From: Companilactobacillus zhachilii | GTDB taxonomy: Bacteria > Bacillota > Bacilli > Lactobacillales > Lactobacillaceae | Assembly: GCF_003606365.2 (NCBI RefSeq) | Contig: NZ_CP031933.2 | Span: 2,232,001 to 2,296,000 of the forward strand | Reading direction: 5' to 3' | Length of the DNA: 64,000 nt | In this document: positions 46,345-55,943 of the stretch, one piece after another | How the letters are laid out: each line of letters begins with the position of its first letter | Position numbering within the stretch: the stretch's first letter is position 1 | Made by a program: the position numbers and the translations under genes | The notes under the pieces: generated by a model | The model's database searches: none | Told to the model about the DNA's origin: nothing | What the model saw: only the letters and a program-made list of their open reading frames with translations

Positions 46345-48618
46345 ATGTCGATTAATCAATCTAAACAAGAAGAACAAGCTCGCGTCAATGTCGTTGCTGA
46401 CAAGATTGACAAAAAAATTGAACGCGTCGATCAAAGTATCGCTCAAGCCCACCAAGAAACACATCGGATTGAACGTAACTATGGTGAAAACACTAAGGTC
46501 AATACAACTGAAGTCGATGACCAAATGGAAACTAACGCCTCTGTTCAACAACAGAAACAATTGGTTGCTTTGGCAGTCGAAAATGAAAATATTTTAAACT
46601 CCAACAAATTAAAACTCGAAAACCTCCAAGGCTCACCTTACTTTGGCCGCATTGATATCGTTGAAGATGGTGAAGAAGATACCCTTTATATTGGAACTTC
46701 AACACTGCAAGACGATGATGGAGAATTTCTCATTTATGACTGGCGTGCCCCTATTTCTGGGATTTACTACAACGGGATGCTTGGTAAAGTTCACTACCAA
46801 ACACCAAATGGTCCCACAACTGTGGATCTTAAAAAGAAACGTCAATTTCAAATTATCAACAATAAAATCAAGACCATGTTTGATACCAATGAAACCGTTG
46901 GTGATGAGATTCTCCAATCGGTTCTAAGCGAATATAGTGATGAATATTTGAAGAATATTGTTGCAACGATTCAACATGAGCAAAACACTATTATCCGTGA
47001 TACTCATTCTGACGTCCTCTTAGTCCAAGGTGTCGCTGGTTCTGGTAAAACCTCTGCCATCTTACAACGGGTAGCTTACTTGCTTTATCACAGCCGTTCA
47101 ACGATGAACGCTGACAACATTGTCCTCTTTTCACCTAACAAACTTTTCAGTAATTATATTTCAGAAGTTTTACCAAGTTTGGGTGAAAGGAACATGCGCC
47201 AGGTTACTTTGAATGAATTCATTTCTTTACGTCTAACTGGTGTTCAAGTCGAAACACTGTTTGAACGTTATGAAAAAGATGAACGCAACTTACCCGAAAC
47301 AACCATTAAGATTCGCCTCTTCAAAGAAAGTGGTGAATTTCTCGACCAGTTATCACAATTGGAAGAAGAACATCCCGACCACATTTTACATTTTGAAGAT
47401 GTCATTTTTGATGGCAAACCTTTCTTCACTAAAGAAGAAATTTCTGAGATTTATGATCACGTCAATCATGCCTATCACATTCCCGATCGTTTCTTAAAAA
47501 CTAAAAATGCTCTTATCAAACGACTTCAGAAACGTATCCATGATGACCGCAACGAAGATTGGGTTCAAGCTGAAATTGATAATCTATCGGATGAAGACTT
47601 CCAACAAATCATTACCGATCACAATATCGAAGAATCAACCAACCAACGGGAAATCATTGCTGAAGAATTCCTAAGAGACCGCTATGCTCCAATTTACAAT
47701 GCCCTAGTCAATAACTATTTCTTTAACCCCTACAAAGAATACCTTTTCCTATTAGGCAAAATGAAACAAGAACTTGTTTCTGATAGTGTCTGGCAAACAA
47801 TGGTTGAAGCCATCGACGACAATATCGAAGCTCACAAGCTCAATCTGAGCGATTCCGTTGCAGTGCTTTTCTTACGTGATTTGGTAACCGATAGTGGTAT
47901 TAATCACGCTATCCAACATATCTTCATTGATGAAGTCCAAGATTACACAATGGCTCAATTGAAATACATCGCCCACGCCTTTCCTAATGCCAAAATGACA
48001 TTGCTAGGTGACCGTGCTCAAGATGTTTTGACTAGTTCTTATCGTAAAAAAGACCTTGTTACCGAAGTTAATGAACTTTTCAATAAGAAAAAAGTCACTA
48101 CCATTACACTCAATCAGAGTTATCGTTCAACTGCTGAAATCACTAACTTTGCGACAAAACTGTTACCAAATGGCAGTGAAATCAAAGCATTCTCTCGTCA
48201 AGGTGAAGAGCCAGTAATCAAAGTTTTTGATGATAACGACTATTATCAAGGATTAAAAGATACCGCACGTGAATTAAACAAAAAGTACGATACCGTGGCT
48301 ATTTTGACGCGAAACCAGGCCCAAGCGGAACAAATTTATGCTCATTATGGGGATGAATCATTAGTGACCCTAGTCGATGCCAATTTCCGTTCTATTCCCA
48401 AAGGAATCCTAGTCTTACCAATTTATTTAGCCAAAGGCTTGGAATTTGACGCTGTTATTGCCCACGATGTTTCAGCTAAGAACTACCCTGACGAACGTAG
48501 CATTGATGTTTTATACACAATTTGTACACGGGCTATGCATAATTTAACATTGTGCGTTGATACAGAAGTTTCACCTTTATTGAGTCATGAATCAGCTGAC
48601 TTAATTTCAGAACAATAA
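46345..48618 (+). CDS. helD: HelD-like RNA polymerase-recycling helicase (UvrD/Rep superfamily 1)
   Basis: A 757-aa SF1 ATPase. An N-terminal coiled-coil arm (about 1-95, rich in Glu/Gln/Lys) precedes the LYIGTSTLQDDDGEFLIYDWRAPISGIYY signature (segments LYIGTS and DWRAPISGIYY). Walker A VQGVAGSGKTSAILQR is near residue 230, Walker B IFIDEVQDYT near 530, then LNQSYRST and a C-terminal YPDERSIDVLYTICTRAMH motif. HelD enters RNA polymerase channels and removes stalled DNA/RNA. GAGAGG seven bases before ATG 46345 fixes the start. Confidence 0.9.
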   Translation: MSINQSKQEEQARVNVVADKIDKKIERVDQSIAQAHQETHRIERNYGENTKVNTTEVDDQMETNASVQQQKQLVALAVENENILNSNKLKLENLQGSPYFGRIDIVEDGEEDTLYIGTSTLQDDDGEFLIYDWRAPISGIYYNGMLGKVHYQTPNGPTTVDLKKKRQFQIINNKIKTMFDTNETVGDEILQSVLSEYSDEYLKNIVATIQHEQNTIIRDTHSDVLLVQGVAGSGKTSAILQRVAYLLYHSRSTMNADNIVLFSPNKLFSNYISEVLPSLGERNMRQVTLNEFISLRLTGVQVETLFERYEKDERNLPETTIKIRLFKESGEFLDQLSQLEEEHPDHILHFEDVIFDGKPFFTKEEISEIYDHVNHAYHIPDRFLKTKNALIKRLQKRIHDDRNEDWVQAEIDNLSDEDFQQIITDHNIEESTNQREIIAEEFLRDRYAPIYNALVNNYFFNPYKEYLFLLGKMKQELVSDSVWQTMVEAIDDNIEAHKLNLSDSVAVLFLRDLVTDSGINHAIQHIFIDEVQDYTMAQLKYIAHAFPNAKMTLLGDRAQDVLTSSYRKKDLVTEVNELFNKKKVTTITLNQSYRSTAEITNFATKLLPNGSEIKAFSRQGEEPVIKVFDDNDYYQGLKDTARELNKKYDTVAILTRNQAQAEQIYAHYGDESLVTLVDANFRSIPKGILVLPIYLAKGLEFDAVIAHDVSAKNYPDERSIDVLYTICTRAMHNLTLCVDTEVSPLLSHESADLISEQ

Positions 48619-48713
48619 TGACACTAAAAAAGCTGGCTCCAGCAATCCCAAATCGGATTACCGGAACCAGCTTTTTTTAACGCTCGAAAACTGAACATTT
48701 ATGTTTCACTATT
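48617..48713. repeat. Family B terminator-like repeat, copy B4
   Basis: A shorter copy: AAAAAAGCTGGCTCCAGCAATCC paired with GGATTACCGGAACCAGCTTTTTT (each quoted as two joined halves), then the family 3' part CGCTCGAAAACTGAACAT. It fills the gap between converging helD and the membrane protein gene. Confidence 0.85.
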
Positions 48714-49379
48714 TTAAATAATAATTGTACCAACAGCAGCACTGACCATCGCAACAAAGATAGCCATTTTTTCATCTTTTGTATATAAATAAGTTAAGGC
48801 ATAGCACCAGCCTAAGGCCATCATCATCATAAATTGCAAGAGTGAACCAGGTAAACTGATCAAACCAGCAATGATACCACTAAAAATAATACCCATGATT
48901 GCACTGTATGCGGATGTTTTTCTAAAGAAGTAATTAAAGAAAAATCCTGTCTGAACCAACTGTTGTTGAATTGCAATGATAAAGACGTTACCCACCATAT
49001 TGAACAAGAAAACATTTTGGTCTGAACTCAAAACATCATCATTCGCAAAACTTGGCAGCTTACCTGTCACTTGCAAATAACTAACCATGATTCTCAATAA
49101 ACAAACCATGACAATCATTAAACAAACTAGACCAATGTTAGAAACTAACGAATAAACAAAACCATCCGCTGTATCCGAAAATGACTTTTCCTCACGAATA
49201 TACTTTCTAATCATCAAAAATAATGTAATCAGTCCAACGGCAAAGAATGCAATAACCATTGGCATATCTAATCCTTTTTGATTAGCAGCATTATTTTTCA
49301 ACATTAACGTTCCAATCGAAAAAGCAATCCAAATTAAATATCTAACAAAATCAGTCCCTGGGGAATCTCCTACGCGCAT
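48714..49379 (-). CDS. CPBP-like membrane protein lacking the glutamate motif
   Basis: About 221 aa with six or seven hydrophobic helices. The C-terminal half resembles CPBP (CAAX protease / bacteriocin-processing) proteins: a motif-1 helix (AIQQQLVQTGFFFNYFF), then SAIMGIIFSGIIAGL and LGWCYALTYLYTKD. However, the catalytic EExxxR is replaced by QQxxxQ and the later His residues are missing. Protease activity is therefore unlikely. GGAAGAAG before ATG 49379 supports the start. Confidence 0.55.
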   Translation of the reverse strand: MRVGDSPGTDFVRYLIWIAFSIGTLMLKNNAANQKGLDMPMVIAFFAVGLITLFLMIRKYIREEKSFSDTADGFVYSLVSNIGLVCLMIVMVCLLRIMVSYLQVTGKLPSFANDDVLSSDQNVFLFNMVGNVFIIAIQQQLVQTGFFFNYFFRKTSAYSAIMGIIFSGIIAGLISLPGSLLQFMMMMALGWCYALTYLYTKDEKMAIFVAMVSAAVGTIII

Positions 49380-49472
49380 AATAACTTCTTCCAATCAATA
49401 ATTTTACTTTGTCATTATATCATACGCTAATACTTCATTTTCAGTCGGTTTTCAACTATTATTAATAGAGCG

Positions 49473-49654
49473 TTCCGTCTACAGAGCCTAGAGTAGCCAT
49501 CTGCTGTGCGGACCGGTTCGAGCCAAGGTCTCGAACCTCGGTTTGAAGCCTTGCAAGCAAGTCTCCAAACACGCCCGGTGCTGTAAGAACGGCAAAACCA
49601 GCCGTCCTAACACCACTTTCACAGCTGATGGCTACTCTAGGCTCTTCCGACTAA
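49473..49654 (-). repeat. Family A structured repeat, copy A21 (reverse)
   Basis: The outer stem GAGCCTAGAGTAGCCATC with GATGGCTACTCTAGGCTC is perfect and unlike any other copy. The inner hairpin is TTTGGAGACTTGC/GCAAGGCTTCAAA. The spacer to A22 (49655-49777) is AT-rich with nothing recognised. Confidence 0.93.
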
Positions 49655-49777
49655 TTTAATTTTTTCGTTTATGCAATAATTTAGAAACTTAATAATAATT
49701 TAAACTGATGGTTATTAATATGTATTTTTAGCTTAATAGATATTATTTAAATAAATAATCATCATATATACATTAAA

Positions 49778-49953
49778 CTAGCCGGAGGTTGTACATGATA
49801 AATTCTGCAGTGGTAGTTGAGTTAGTGCTTTAGCACTTACTCAACTGGACGTATTTTGAGACTTGCGGTTTATGCAAGGCTCAAAATCGAGGGTCGAGAC
49901 CTTGGCTCGAGCCGGTCCTCACAGCAAATTTATCATGTACAACCGGAGGCGGC
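49778..49953 (+). repeat. Family A structured repeat, copy A22 (forward)
   Basis: The outer stem GTTGTACATGATAAATT with AATTTATCATGTACAAC is perfect. The variable hairpin is GTTGAGTTAGTGC / GCACTTACTCAAC. It ends 30 bases before the acyltransferase start, so that gene's promoter must lie within or beyond the element. Confidence 0.93.
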
Positions 49954-49982
49954 ACCCTTTTCAATCTACGGAGGAATTCTCA

Positions 49983-51056
49983 ATGAACAAAAATCATCGT
50001 ATTTTTTATCTCGACTTTATTCGAGTCATCGCTATTTTTTTGGTCATTTTTATTCACGTTTCTGCTATCGATACCATCAAAAATATCGGTACGGGACAAT
50101 GGCAAATAACTAAAATCCTTAATTATCTAGCCCACATCAGTGTTCCGGTTTTCTTCATGATTTCGGGATCACTCTTGCTTAATAGTAAAAAAACGACTTC
50201 TCTTTCCTATACTTGGAAACAGCGAATTCCGCGAGTGACGATTCCTTTTATTATGTGGTCGATCATTTCACCGATTGTTGTCGGAATCTATGCTCATTCG
50301 TTGTCATTTAAAAACGTTTTTAGCGTAGTCAAAATGATTTTGTATCATCCTACATCACCTACACTCTGGTTCATGTATCCTTTGATTGGAATTTACATCT
50401 TGTCTCCAGTTATTAAGACGTTTGTCCAAAACGCTACCACAGAAATGTTGGTCTACGTTACAGCAATCTGGCTAGTTACGTGTTCGCTTTTGCCATCGCT
50501 CGCTGTCCTTCTCCCCAAAGACATGCAAACTATCTTAGAACTATCACCAGTAGCTAGTTTCTTCTTAGTTGGTGGTTTTACAGGTTACTTCATTCTCGGT
50601 TACTTATTAACTAAAGTTAAAATTGAAAATACTAATAATTGGGTCTTGCTAGCAATCTTTTTAATCGCTGGAATCAGTGGTAACTATGTTTCCACAGCCG
50701 TTCCCCAAATTTACGACGTTAACAACGGTTATTATGTAACTTCAATTTTTATCCCAATTATGTCAGTTGCTGCATTCATTCTTTTGCAAAAATGGGGCAG
50801 TAGAATTAAATCACCAACAACTATTAAAACATTTGAATTTTTATCACCATTAGTCTTCGGTGTTTATCTTGTGCATAACTTACTCATTTTGTATGTTGAG
50901 CCTTGGTTTACAAATCACGTGTCAATTCACGGATTAGCAGCAACATTCATGCGCTATATTGTCGTTGCTATTTTATCAATTGTTATTATTTGGATTTTGA
51001 ATTTGATCCCTGGAATTAATTATTTATTAACAGGTAATTCACGTAAGAAAAAATAG
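49983..51056 (+). CDS. Acyltransferase-3 family membrane protein
   Basis: A 357-aa protein with about ten TM helices. The family signature FYLDFIRVIAIFLVIFIH with its catalytic-type His is at the N-terminus, and the conserved Arg segment WKQRIPRVTIPFIMW is near residue 75. Such proteins O-acetylate peptidoglycan, teichoic acids or exopolysaccharides at the membrane; without the SGNH domain of OatA the acceptor is unknown. GGAGG eight bases before ATG 49983 sets the start. Confidence 0.85.
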   Translation: MNKNHRIFYLDFIRVIAIFLVIFIHVSAIDTIKNIGTGQWQITKILNYLAHISVPVFFMISGSLLLNSKKTTSLSYTWKQRIPRVTIPFIMWSIISPIVVGIYAHSLSFKNVFSVVKMILYHPTSPTLWFMYPLIGIYILSPVIKTFVQNATTEMLVYVTAIWLVTCSLLPSLAVLLPKDMQTILELSPVASFFLVGGFTGYFILGYLLTKVKIENTNNWVLLAIFLIAGISGNYVSTAVPQIYDVNNGYYVTSIFIPIMSVAAFILLQKWGSRIKSPTTIKTFEFLSPLVFGVYLVHNLLILYVEPWFTNHVSIHGLAATFMRYIVVAILSIVIIWILNLIPGINYLLTGNSRKKK

Positions 51057-51063
51057 TTTATAA

Positions 51064-51106
51064 AAAAAATCTCGTCACAGCCATTTTGGTTGTAACGAGA
51101 TTTTTT
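51064..51106. terminator. Terminator between acyltransferase and LPXTG genes
   Basis: The stem AAAAAATCTCGT-ACA / TGT-ACGAGATTTTTT has a T run on one side and an A run on the other, suited to both converging genes. Confidence 0.9.
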
Positions 51107-51130
51107 AGATTAAACTGTTCTGACTAATTA

Positions 51131-52903
51131 TTAATCTTCTTTTTTAATATGTGTAGCTTTCAAAATCAAACCAAATGCCAACACAATCAAACCAAGGATT
51201 GTTGCTAGAACACCATCAGTTTCACTTGTTTGTGGCAAGAGACCTGATTCATTTGCAGCATTAGTCTTAGGGTTTTGTGAGACATCTTTGTTATTACCGC
51301 CAACGTTTGGCAAAAGTCCATTGTTCAAATCACCATTAGGGTTAGTGCCTTCAGAACCACCATTGGTGATTAAGTCTCCACCTTCACCTAGGTCGTCTTC
51401 ATCGGCATCCTTTTCCTCTTCGTTACCGTTGTTCTCTTCAGAATCTTTATCTTCTTTACCAGGTTCTTCAGTATCTGTTGTTTCATCGGGATCTTCACCT
51501 TCAGAACCACCTTCAACTAATTCACCAGTATCAGTATCGATATCTTCTTCCTCTTCTTCATCAGGATGTTCAACGTTCTCTTCATCCTCATTATCTTCTT
51601 CATCGGGAAGTTCAGGTAATTCTCCAGGGATTGTTACGATATGATCGTAATCAGTTTCGATATTAGAGTTATCTTGTAAGTCCCATCTGTGAGTTTCGGC
51701 ATTAACAATGACTTTATCAGCCGCAATGTTACCATCCAAGTTAGAGTTAACTTCAATTTCAGCCTTTGGAGCTAAAACACTGCCTTGGAATGGACGGTTG
51801 ATGTTAATGTGACCAGTGTAAAGCTTATCGTTAGCTGAACTGTCATAAAAGTTCCATAGCAAGTGATTATCGTCGAAAAATTCAGTTTCTTGATTAGGAC
51901 GTTCAACGTTATTATTAGCTGTTCCGTCGTTGTAAATCAATTTAATTTGTGAATTAACATCGTATGGGTCGTTACCTTGGGTATCAACATTGATAATGAT
52001 GTTAGTACCACCCTTATCAGCTGATAATCCATAAATATAGATTGGTGTATCTTTAGCAAGAACGCTAGGATCCAAGTTAATCACAATCTGATTATCATCG
52101 GTTACTTCATAATCTTCCAAGTTAATAACACGTTGGTTTTGATCAGGAAAATCAGAATCTGTAACGGTAACTTGTGGTGTCTTATTAGTAAGTGATGTTG
52201 ATCTATTGCTTAAAAAGTTATCAAGATAGTTAGCAACATCAATATATTCATTGCCGTCTTTATCTTGGTAAATCTCTTGACTATTGATGTGATCCAAACT
52301 TGTTCCATTAATACTTGGACGTTGTTCGTTTGAGACATCAATATCATTGTCATTTCCAAAGACAACTTTGTTTTCACGAGTACTACCACTAGTTACAAAT
52401 GAACTGTTGGCAATATTATGTGGACGTTGAATATATGAAACTTCCTTATCAACGCCACCTTCTTTAACATTAGTACCAAAGTTAACATTACCGTAGAAAT
52501 CACCAACTGCAACATTACCATTCGTATGAGCATTCAAATGTGCTTCATTAGCGAAAATATGGAAATTAGATGCATAGCCTAATTGGTTTTGACCTTCATT
52601 ATTGTAGTCATCACTAACATTTCCACCATCTTTAACTGCATCATTAGTTGCTTGTGTTGTTGCAGCGGTATTCGTAGATTGTGTTACCGCAGAATTATCA
52701 GCATTGGTAGTTTGTGTTGTTGACGCATTGCCAAGTGCATTATAAACTGTGCCCCCATTATTAGTATTCGTACTTGTGTTTTCAGAATTGACATTATTGT
52801 CAGTTGTGGCATCAGCATGTACAGTTGTACTCATTCCCATTAAAACTGCAGCGCTTACTACGACGCATGATAAAGCCCATTCTTTTCCCTTTTTCATTGA
52901 CAT
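51131..52903 (-). CDS. LPXTG-anchored surface protein, choice-of-anchor A type
   Basis: A 590-aa sortase substrate. The signal peptide is ALSCVVVSAAVLMGMSTTVHA. A Thr/Asn/Gln-rich region (about 30-95) precedes a beta-helix-like choice-of-anchor A domain (about 105-415; ASNFHIFANEAHLNAHTNGNVAVG, WNFYDS, FQGSVLAPKAEIEV, ETHRWDL). An Asp/Glu-rich stalk (about 430-520) leads to LPQTSETD, a TM helix and the positive tail KATHIKKED. The sortase motif is LPQTS. GAGGGTGG lies about ten bases before the ATG; a second ATG two codons on is possible. Confidence 0.87.
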   Translation of the reverse strand: MSMKKGKEWALSCVVVSAAVLMGMSTTVHADATTDNNVNSENTSTNTNNGGTVYNALGNASTTQTTNADNSAVTQSTNTAATTQATNDAVKDGGNVSDDYNNEGQNQLGYASNFHIFANEAHLNAHTNGNVAVGDFYGNVNFGTNVKEGGVDKEVSYIQRPHNIANSSFVTSGSTRENKVVFGNDNDIDVSNEQRPSINGTSLDHINSQEIYQDKDGNEYIDVANYLDNFLSNRSTSLTNKTPQVTVTDSDFPDQNQRVINLEDYEVTDDNQIVINLDPSVLAKDTPIYIYGLSADKGGTNIIINVDTQGNDPYDVNSQIKLIYNDGTANNNVERPNQETEFFDDNHLLWNFYDSSANDKLYTGHININRPFQGSVLAPKAEIEVNSNLDGNIAADKVIVNAETHRWDLQDNSNIETDYDHIVTIPGELPELPDEEDNEDEENVEHPDEEEEEDIDTDTGELVEGGSEGEDPDETTDTEEPGKEDKDSEENNGNEEEKDADEDDLGEGGDLITNGGSEGTNPNGDLNNGLLPNVGGNNKDVSQNPKTNAANESGLLPQTSETDGVLATILGLIVLAFGLILKATHIKKED

Positions 52904-53059
52904 AATTACTAAACCACCCTCATTAATTAAAGTAATTATTATCTGTAATAAATCTGGTAATAATTATATTCATGAAAATTATTACGCTACTCTAAAATAT
53001 TGTCAAATAAGGATTTAGTTATACCTATCAATTTAAGAAGGTTATCCTAACAGAAATCT

Positions 53060-53185
53060 CAAGTCTAAAATAAACATAGCTTTTTCCACTTAACTCAAAA
53101 GACGCCAGCAATCCAAAATCGGATTACTGGCGCCTTTATTTTAATGATTGAAAGTCGAACATGTTTCGTTCCACTTTCATTTTTT
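53060..53185. repeat. Family B terminator-like repeat, copy B5
   Basis: It contains AACATAGCTTTTTCCACTTAA, the hairpin AAGACGCCAGCAATCC / GGATTACTGGCGCCTT and TGTTTCGTTCCACTTTC (quoted in parts). It lies downstream of degV and upstream of the LPXTG gene, both on the minus strand, so it should insulate the two. Confidence 0.82.
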
Positions 53186-53223
53186 TATTTTTCTATATCG
53201 TCGAATCGGGGAGGAATTCAACA

Positions 53224-54093
53224 TTAAACTCGTGGAGCTTCACCCATAGCGAAGACTGCCACACAGCCAAATCCAGTATGGCTAGAGATAGTCATACCAA
53301 TTGGATAAATTTGAATATCAGCTGTACTGACTTTCTCGATTATTCGTTCTTTAACAACTTCAGCAGCATCATAATCGCCACTGGTTGTGATTATAATTGG
53401 TTGACTCGGATTCTCCTGAATAATTCCAAGGGTTAAATCGGCCAACTCCAATAATGATTTTTTACGCGTTCTAGTTTTCATGGCAACTCTTAACTTGCCG
53501 CTAGGATCAACATCTAAAATAGGCTTAACTTTCAACAAAGTTCCAACAGTAGCTGAAGTTCTCGAAATACGCCCACCGTGATAAAGATAATTTAAATTAT
53601 CAACAGTAATGTTTGAACGTAGACGCATTTTATTTTCGTCAAACCAGCTAACAAGTCCGTCTAAAGTTGCACCCGCTTTTTGCAATCGTATAGCCTTAAG
53701 GACCATTAAGCCCTCGCCACCACTGGCAGCTAAGGTATCAATGATTCTTATATCCGCCTCGGGGTAGCTTTCTAGCAACATTGACTTTGCTTGATGAGCA
53801 CTTGACATTGAGCCGCTCAATCCACTAGAAAATCCAATATAAACAATTGACATTTTATTTTCAACGTATGGTTTAAAGAATTCAAAATATTCACCAACGT
53901 TAACTTGGGTTGTCGTGGGCATTATACCAGACTGTATCTTTTGATAAAATTCGTTAATATCATAACTTTTACCAAAATCATTGATCAAATCTTGATCACC
54001 AATCTTAGTGTGAAAACTGATTGCATCAACGTTACTTGCCTCCAAAGTTGCCAGTGGCAGGTCACATTCTGAATCAGTCAATATTTGATACAT
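53224..54093 (-). CDS. DegV family fatty-acid-binding protein
   Basis: A 289-aa EDD-fold protein. Family features are the N-terminal YQILTDSECDLP, GMPTTTQVNVGEY-like IMPTTTQVNVGEYFEFF near 75, IGFSSGLSGSMSSA near 108, and YLYHGGRISRTSA near 170. DegV/FakB proteins present acyl chains to the fatty-acid kinase FakA; fakA is not in this window. AGGAGG eight bases before ATG 54093 sets the start. Confidence 0.92.
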   Translation of the reverse strand: MYQILTDSECDLPLATLEASNVDAISFHTKIGDQDLINDFGKSYDINEFYQKIQSGIMPTTTQVNVGEYFEFFKPYVENKMSIVYIGFSSGLSGSMSSAHQAKSMLLESYPEADIRIIDTLAASGGEGLMVLKAIRLQKAGATLDGLVSWFDENKMRLRSNITVDNLNYLYHGGRISRTSATVGTLLKVKPILDVDPSGKLRVAMKTRTRKKSLLELADLTLGIIQENPSQPIIITTSGDYDAAEVVKERIIEKVSTADIQIYPIGMTISSHTGFGCVAVFAMGEAPRV

Positions 54094-54206
54094 ACCGCAC
54101 ACCTCCTAAAGTTTTATTAGTGATTTAATTACAATTTGTACTTAAGCCACTGAATAATAATACCATTTATTTTGGTTTTGTAAACTATATTATCTAGTTT
54201 TTGAAA

Positions 54207-54545
54207 CTAGGTATACATTATAAGATTTCTAATACGCGTATCCTTGAGATAGTTATTAACCGCATTATCCTGCTTAACCTGTAATAAATTAGAAGCTGCG
54301 CTCTCATCATTTTCCTTGATAGTAGATTGAAGATTTTCAATTTGATTATTTAAATCATCGCTGTTATTAGCCTTTTTCGTTAAGACCTCTGATTTGGTCT
54401 TCGACTGTGACTTTAAGCTATCTCTTTCTTGTTCAGCTAATGCAAGTTTAGAGTTGCTGTCTTGAACATCTTTACCATATTCAGTCATGACCTTTTCGAT
54501 AACTTCATCCGTTAAACCTAAATCTTTTAAAAATTCTCTTTTCAT
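54207..54545 (-). pseudogene. Truncated phage scaffolding protein (GP20-like)
   Basis: 112 residues remain. The N-terminus MKREFLKDLGLTDEVIEKVM and the Glu/Lys/Gln coiled coil (about 25-90) are typical of phage minor structural protein GP20, a capsid scaffold. The usual C-terminal helical region is cut after about residue 105. AAAGGAG precedes ATG 54545. The major capsid gene expected next is missing, so the phage module breaks off here. Confidence 0.75.
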
Positions 54546-54652
54546 GCTAATCTCCTTTACGTTTTTAATACGGTGCAACGACACCGATAGAATTTATTGC
54601 ATAAAAATAAGCAGTTTAATGACTTACTCAGGTCAAATAAAAAATACCCAGA

Positions 54653-54862
54653 TTACTTATCTAGATATTCAGGTAATTTATATTCAATTATATCTTCATT
54701 ATTTGCAGCAAACGAATCATCATTATCACATTGGGAATGGGGATAATATTCAACTAAATAATTAGGTTTTTTACCATCATCATACACTTCAACAATAGTA
54801 CCGGTAATTCCATCTTTAGTTTTAATCCATGTAAATTCTGGCAAAAATGTTCTAATTTTCAT
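54653..54862 (-). CDS. Small DUF4926-like protein, possible immunity gene
   Basis: A 69-aa protein, mostly beta, with FTWIKTKDGITGTIVEVYDDG and YLVEYYP, reminiscent of DUF4926 proteins. It starts five bases after the DUF6883-like domain frame ends, on the same strand, between two phage head genes. That is where MuF-type prophage toxins place their immunity gene. The role is inferred from position. Confidence 0.5.
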   Translation of the reverse strand: MKIRTFLPEFTWIKTKDGITGTIVEVYDDGKKPNYLVEYYPHSQCDNDDSFAANNEDIIEYKLPEYLDK

Positions 54863-54867
54863 ATCTA

Positions 54868-55218
54868 CTATCCTTTCTTTTTATGATTAACAAATATACT
54901 AGTTAGTCTTAATTCACCACTCTGTGCATCCTTAATCCACGCGGTACAAACCTCTCTGATATTTTTATTAGGTCCCTTTATAGGCATATCAATTCTATAT
55001 CTTTGTCCACTACCATTATCAGATTGAGGAATAGCTTCGTACTTTGTAATGCCATTATATACCTTATCCATCAAATCGGTATAGTTATTTAAATCATATC
55101 CTAGTGCAGATTCAAATACCTTTGTCTTATTAGCTCCACCACTTTTTATAGCAGTAGTAGCAAGTGCGTATTTTGTTAATTTTTCTTTTGGAAATACTGC
55201 ATTCTTGGCATCAGGCAT
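54868..55218 (-). pseudogene. DUF6883-like C-terminal domain, detached from a MuF protein
   Basis: 116 codons without a credible ribosome site. The sequence (NAVFPKEKLTKYAL, TKVFESALGYDLNNYTDL, GQRYRIDMPIKGPN, REVCTAWIKDAQSGELRLTS) resembles DUF6883, found at the C-termini of phage minor capsid proteins and polymorphic toxins. It lies 44 bases after a minor-capsid fragment in the same direction. The parent gene was probably one long MuF-toxin fusion, since broken. Confidence 0.6.
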
Positions 55219-55262
55219 AATATATTTTTCAGTATTGGTTACTACTCTAAGGCCCGTTGCTT

Positions 55263-55619
55263 TTATTGAATATCACCACTCTTGATGGCTTTTTCAGTAT
55301 TAGGATGCTTAAATGGATTGGTACTCACACCCTCGATAAATAGATACAAAGAATGATGGCAATTAATTTCTTGAGTTCCAGCAGGCTCACCATATCCATG
55401 ATTGTAGATAGAATCATATTTAGGATTGTATCTTGGAGCACTAGATGGGACTGTATTAACTATTTTCCCTTGAATCGGTGCACATGCTGGACGTGAAGCA
55501 GCATGACTGGACATTGCAGCAAGTGTCACATCGTACTCACTCATTGTGGACATCCTAACCTGATTAAATGTGCTATGTGCTGTGGTGTTAATAACCATTC
55601 GGCTATAACCTTCAAGCAA
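55263..55619 (-). pseudogene. Phage minor capsid protein fragment (MuF/Phage_min_cap2-like)
   Basis: 118 codons with the C-terminal hallmark of MuF-type head proteins: LAAMSSHAASRPACAPIQGKI (R..C...QGK), YGEPAGTQEINCHHSLYLFIEG, with conserved Cys-x-His. The N-terminal part and the portal and terminase genes are missing. It begins about 200 bases from tRNA-Thr. Confidence 0.7.
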
Positions 55620-55737
55620 CCAACTTAATAAAAAGATACTCTTTTAATTGAACTACTAGAAAACTTCCCTGATGAACTAGGCTTATTATTTATTAAATAT
55701 TGGAAAAAAATGTCTATATAAACTTTTGAGATGAATA

Positions 55738-55782
55738 AAAAGGCCAAAAACACTAACTTAATAGTATTTCTAGCCTTCATAA
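55738..55782 (-). terminator. Terminator downstream of tRNA-Thr
   Basis: On the minus strand AAGGCTAGAAATACTA pairs with TAGTGTTTTTGGCCTT, followed by TTT. It lies 34 bases past the tRNA 3' end. The surrounding 55620-55815 region holds no other feature. Confidence 0.7.
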
Positions 55783-55815
55783 TTGGAACCCAATGTTTTA
55801 GAGATTTTTTGATAA

Positions 55816-55888
55816 GCCGTCTATCGGATTTGAACCGACGACCCCCACCTTACCATGGTGATGCTCTACCTATCTGAGCTAAGACGGC
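55816..55888 (-). tRNA. tRNA-Thr(GGU)
   Basis: A 73-base cloverleaf on the minus strand. The acceptor stem is GCCGTCT/AGACGGC, the D arm GCTC..GAGC, the anticodon stem TCACC/GGTGG-type with loop ATGGTAA giving anticodon GGU, and the T arm GTCGG-TTCAAAT-CCGAT. CCA is not encoded. The adjoining phage remnant suggests it once served as an integration site. Confidence 0.93.
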
Positions 55889-55943
55889 ATAAACACTCTC
55901 TACATTTTAGCAAATTTTCTAAATGTAGAAAATGCTTTTTAAA

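Noticed and set aside
51288..51666. Ser- and His-rich frames opposite the LPXTG gene
   Set aside because: Antisense of the acidic stalk; no start signals.
54103..55815. Active prophage
   Set aside because: No integrase, terminase, portal, capsid, tail or lysis genes; remaining pieces are truncated and no second attachment sequence matching the tRNA 3' end was found.
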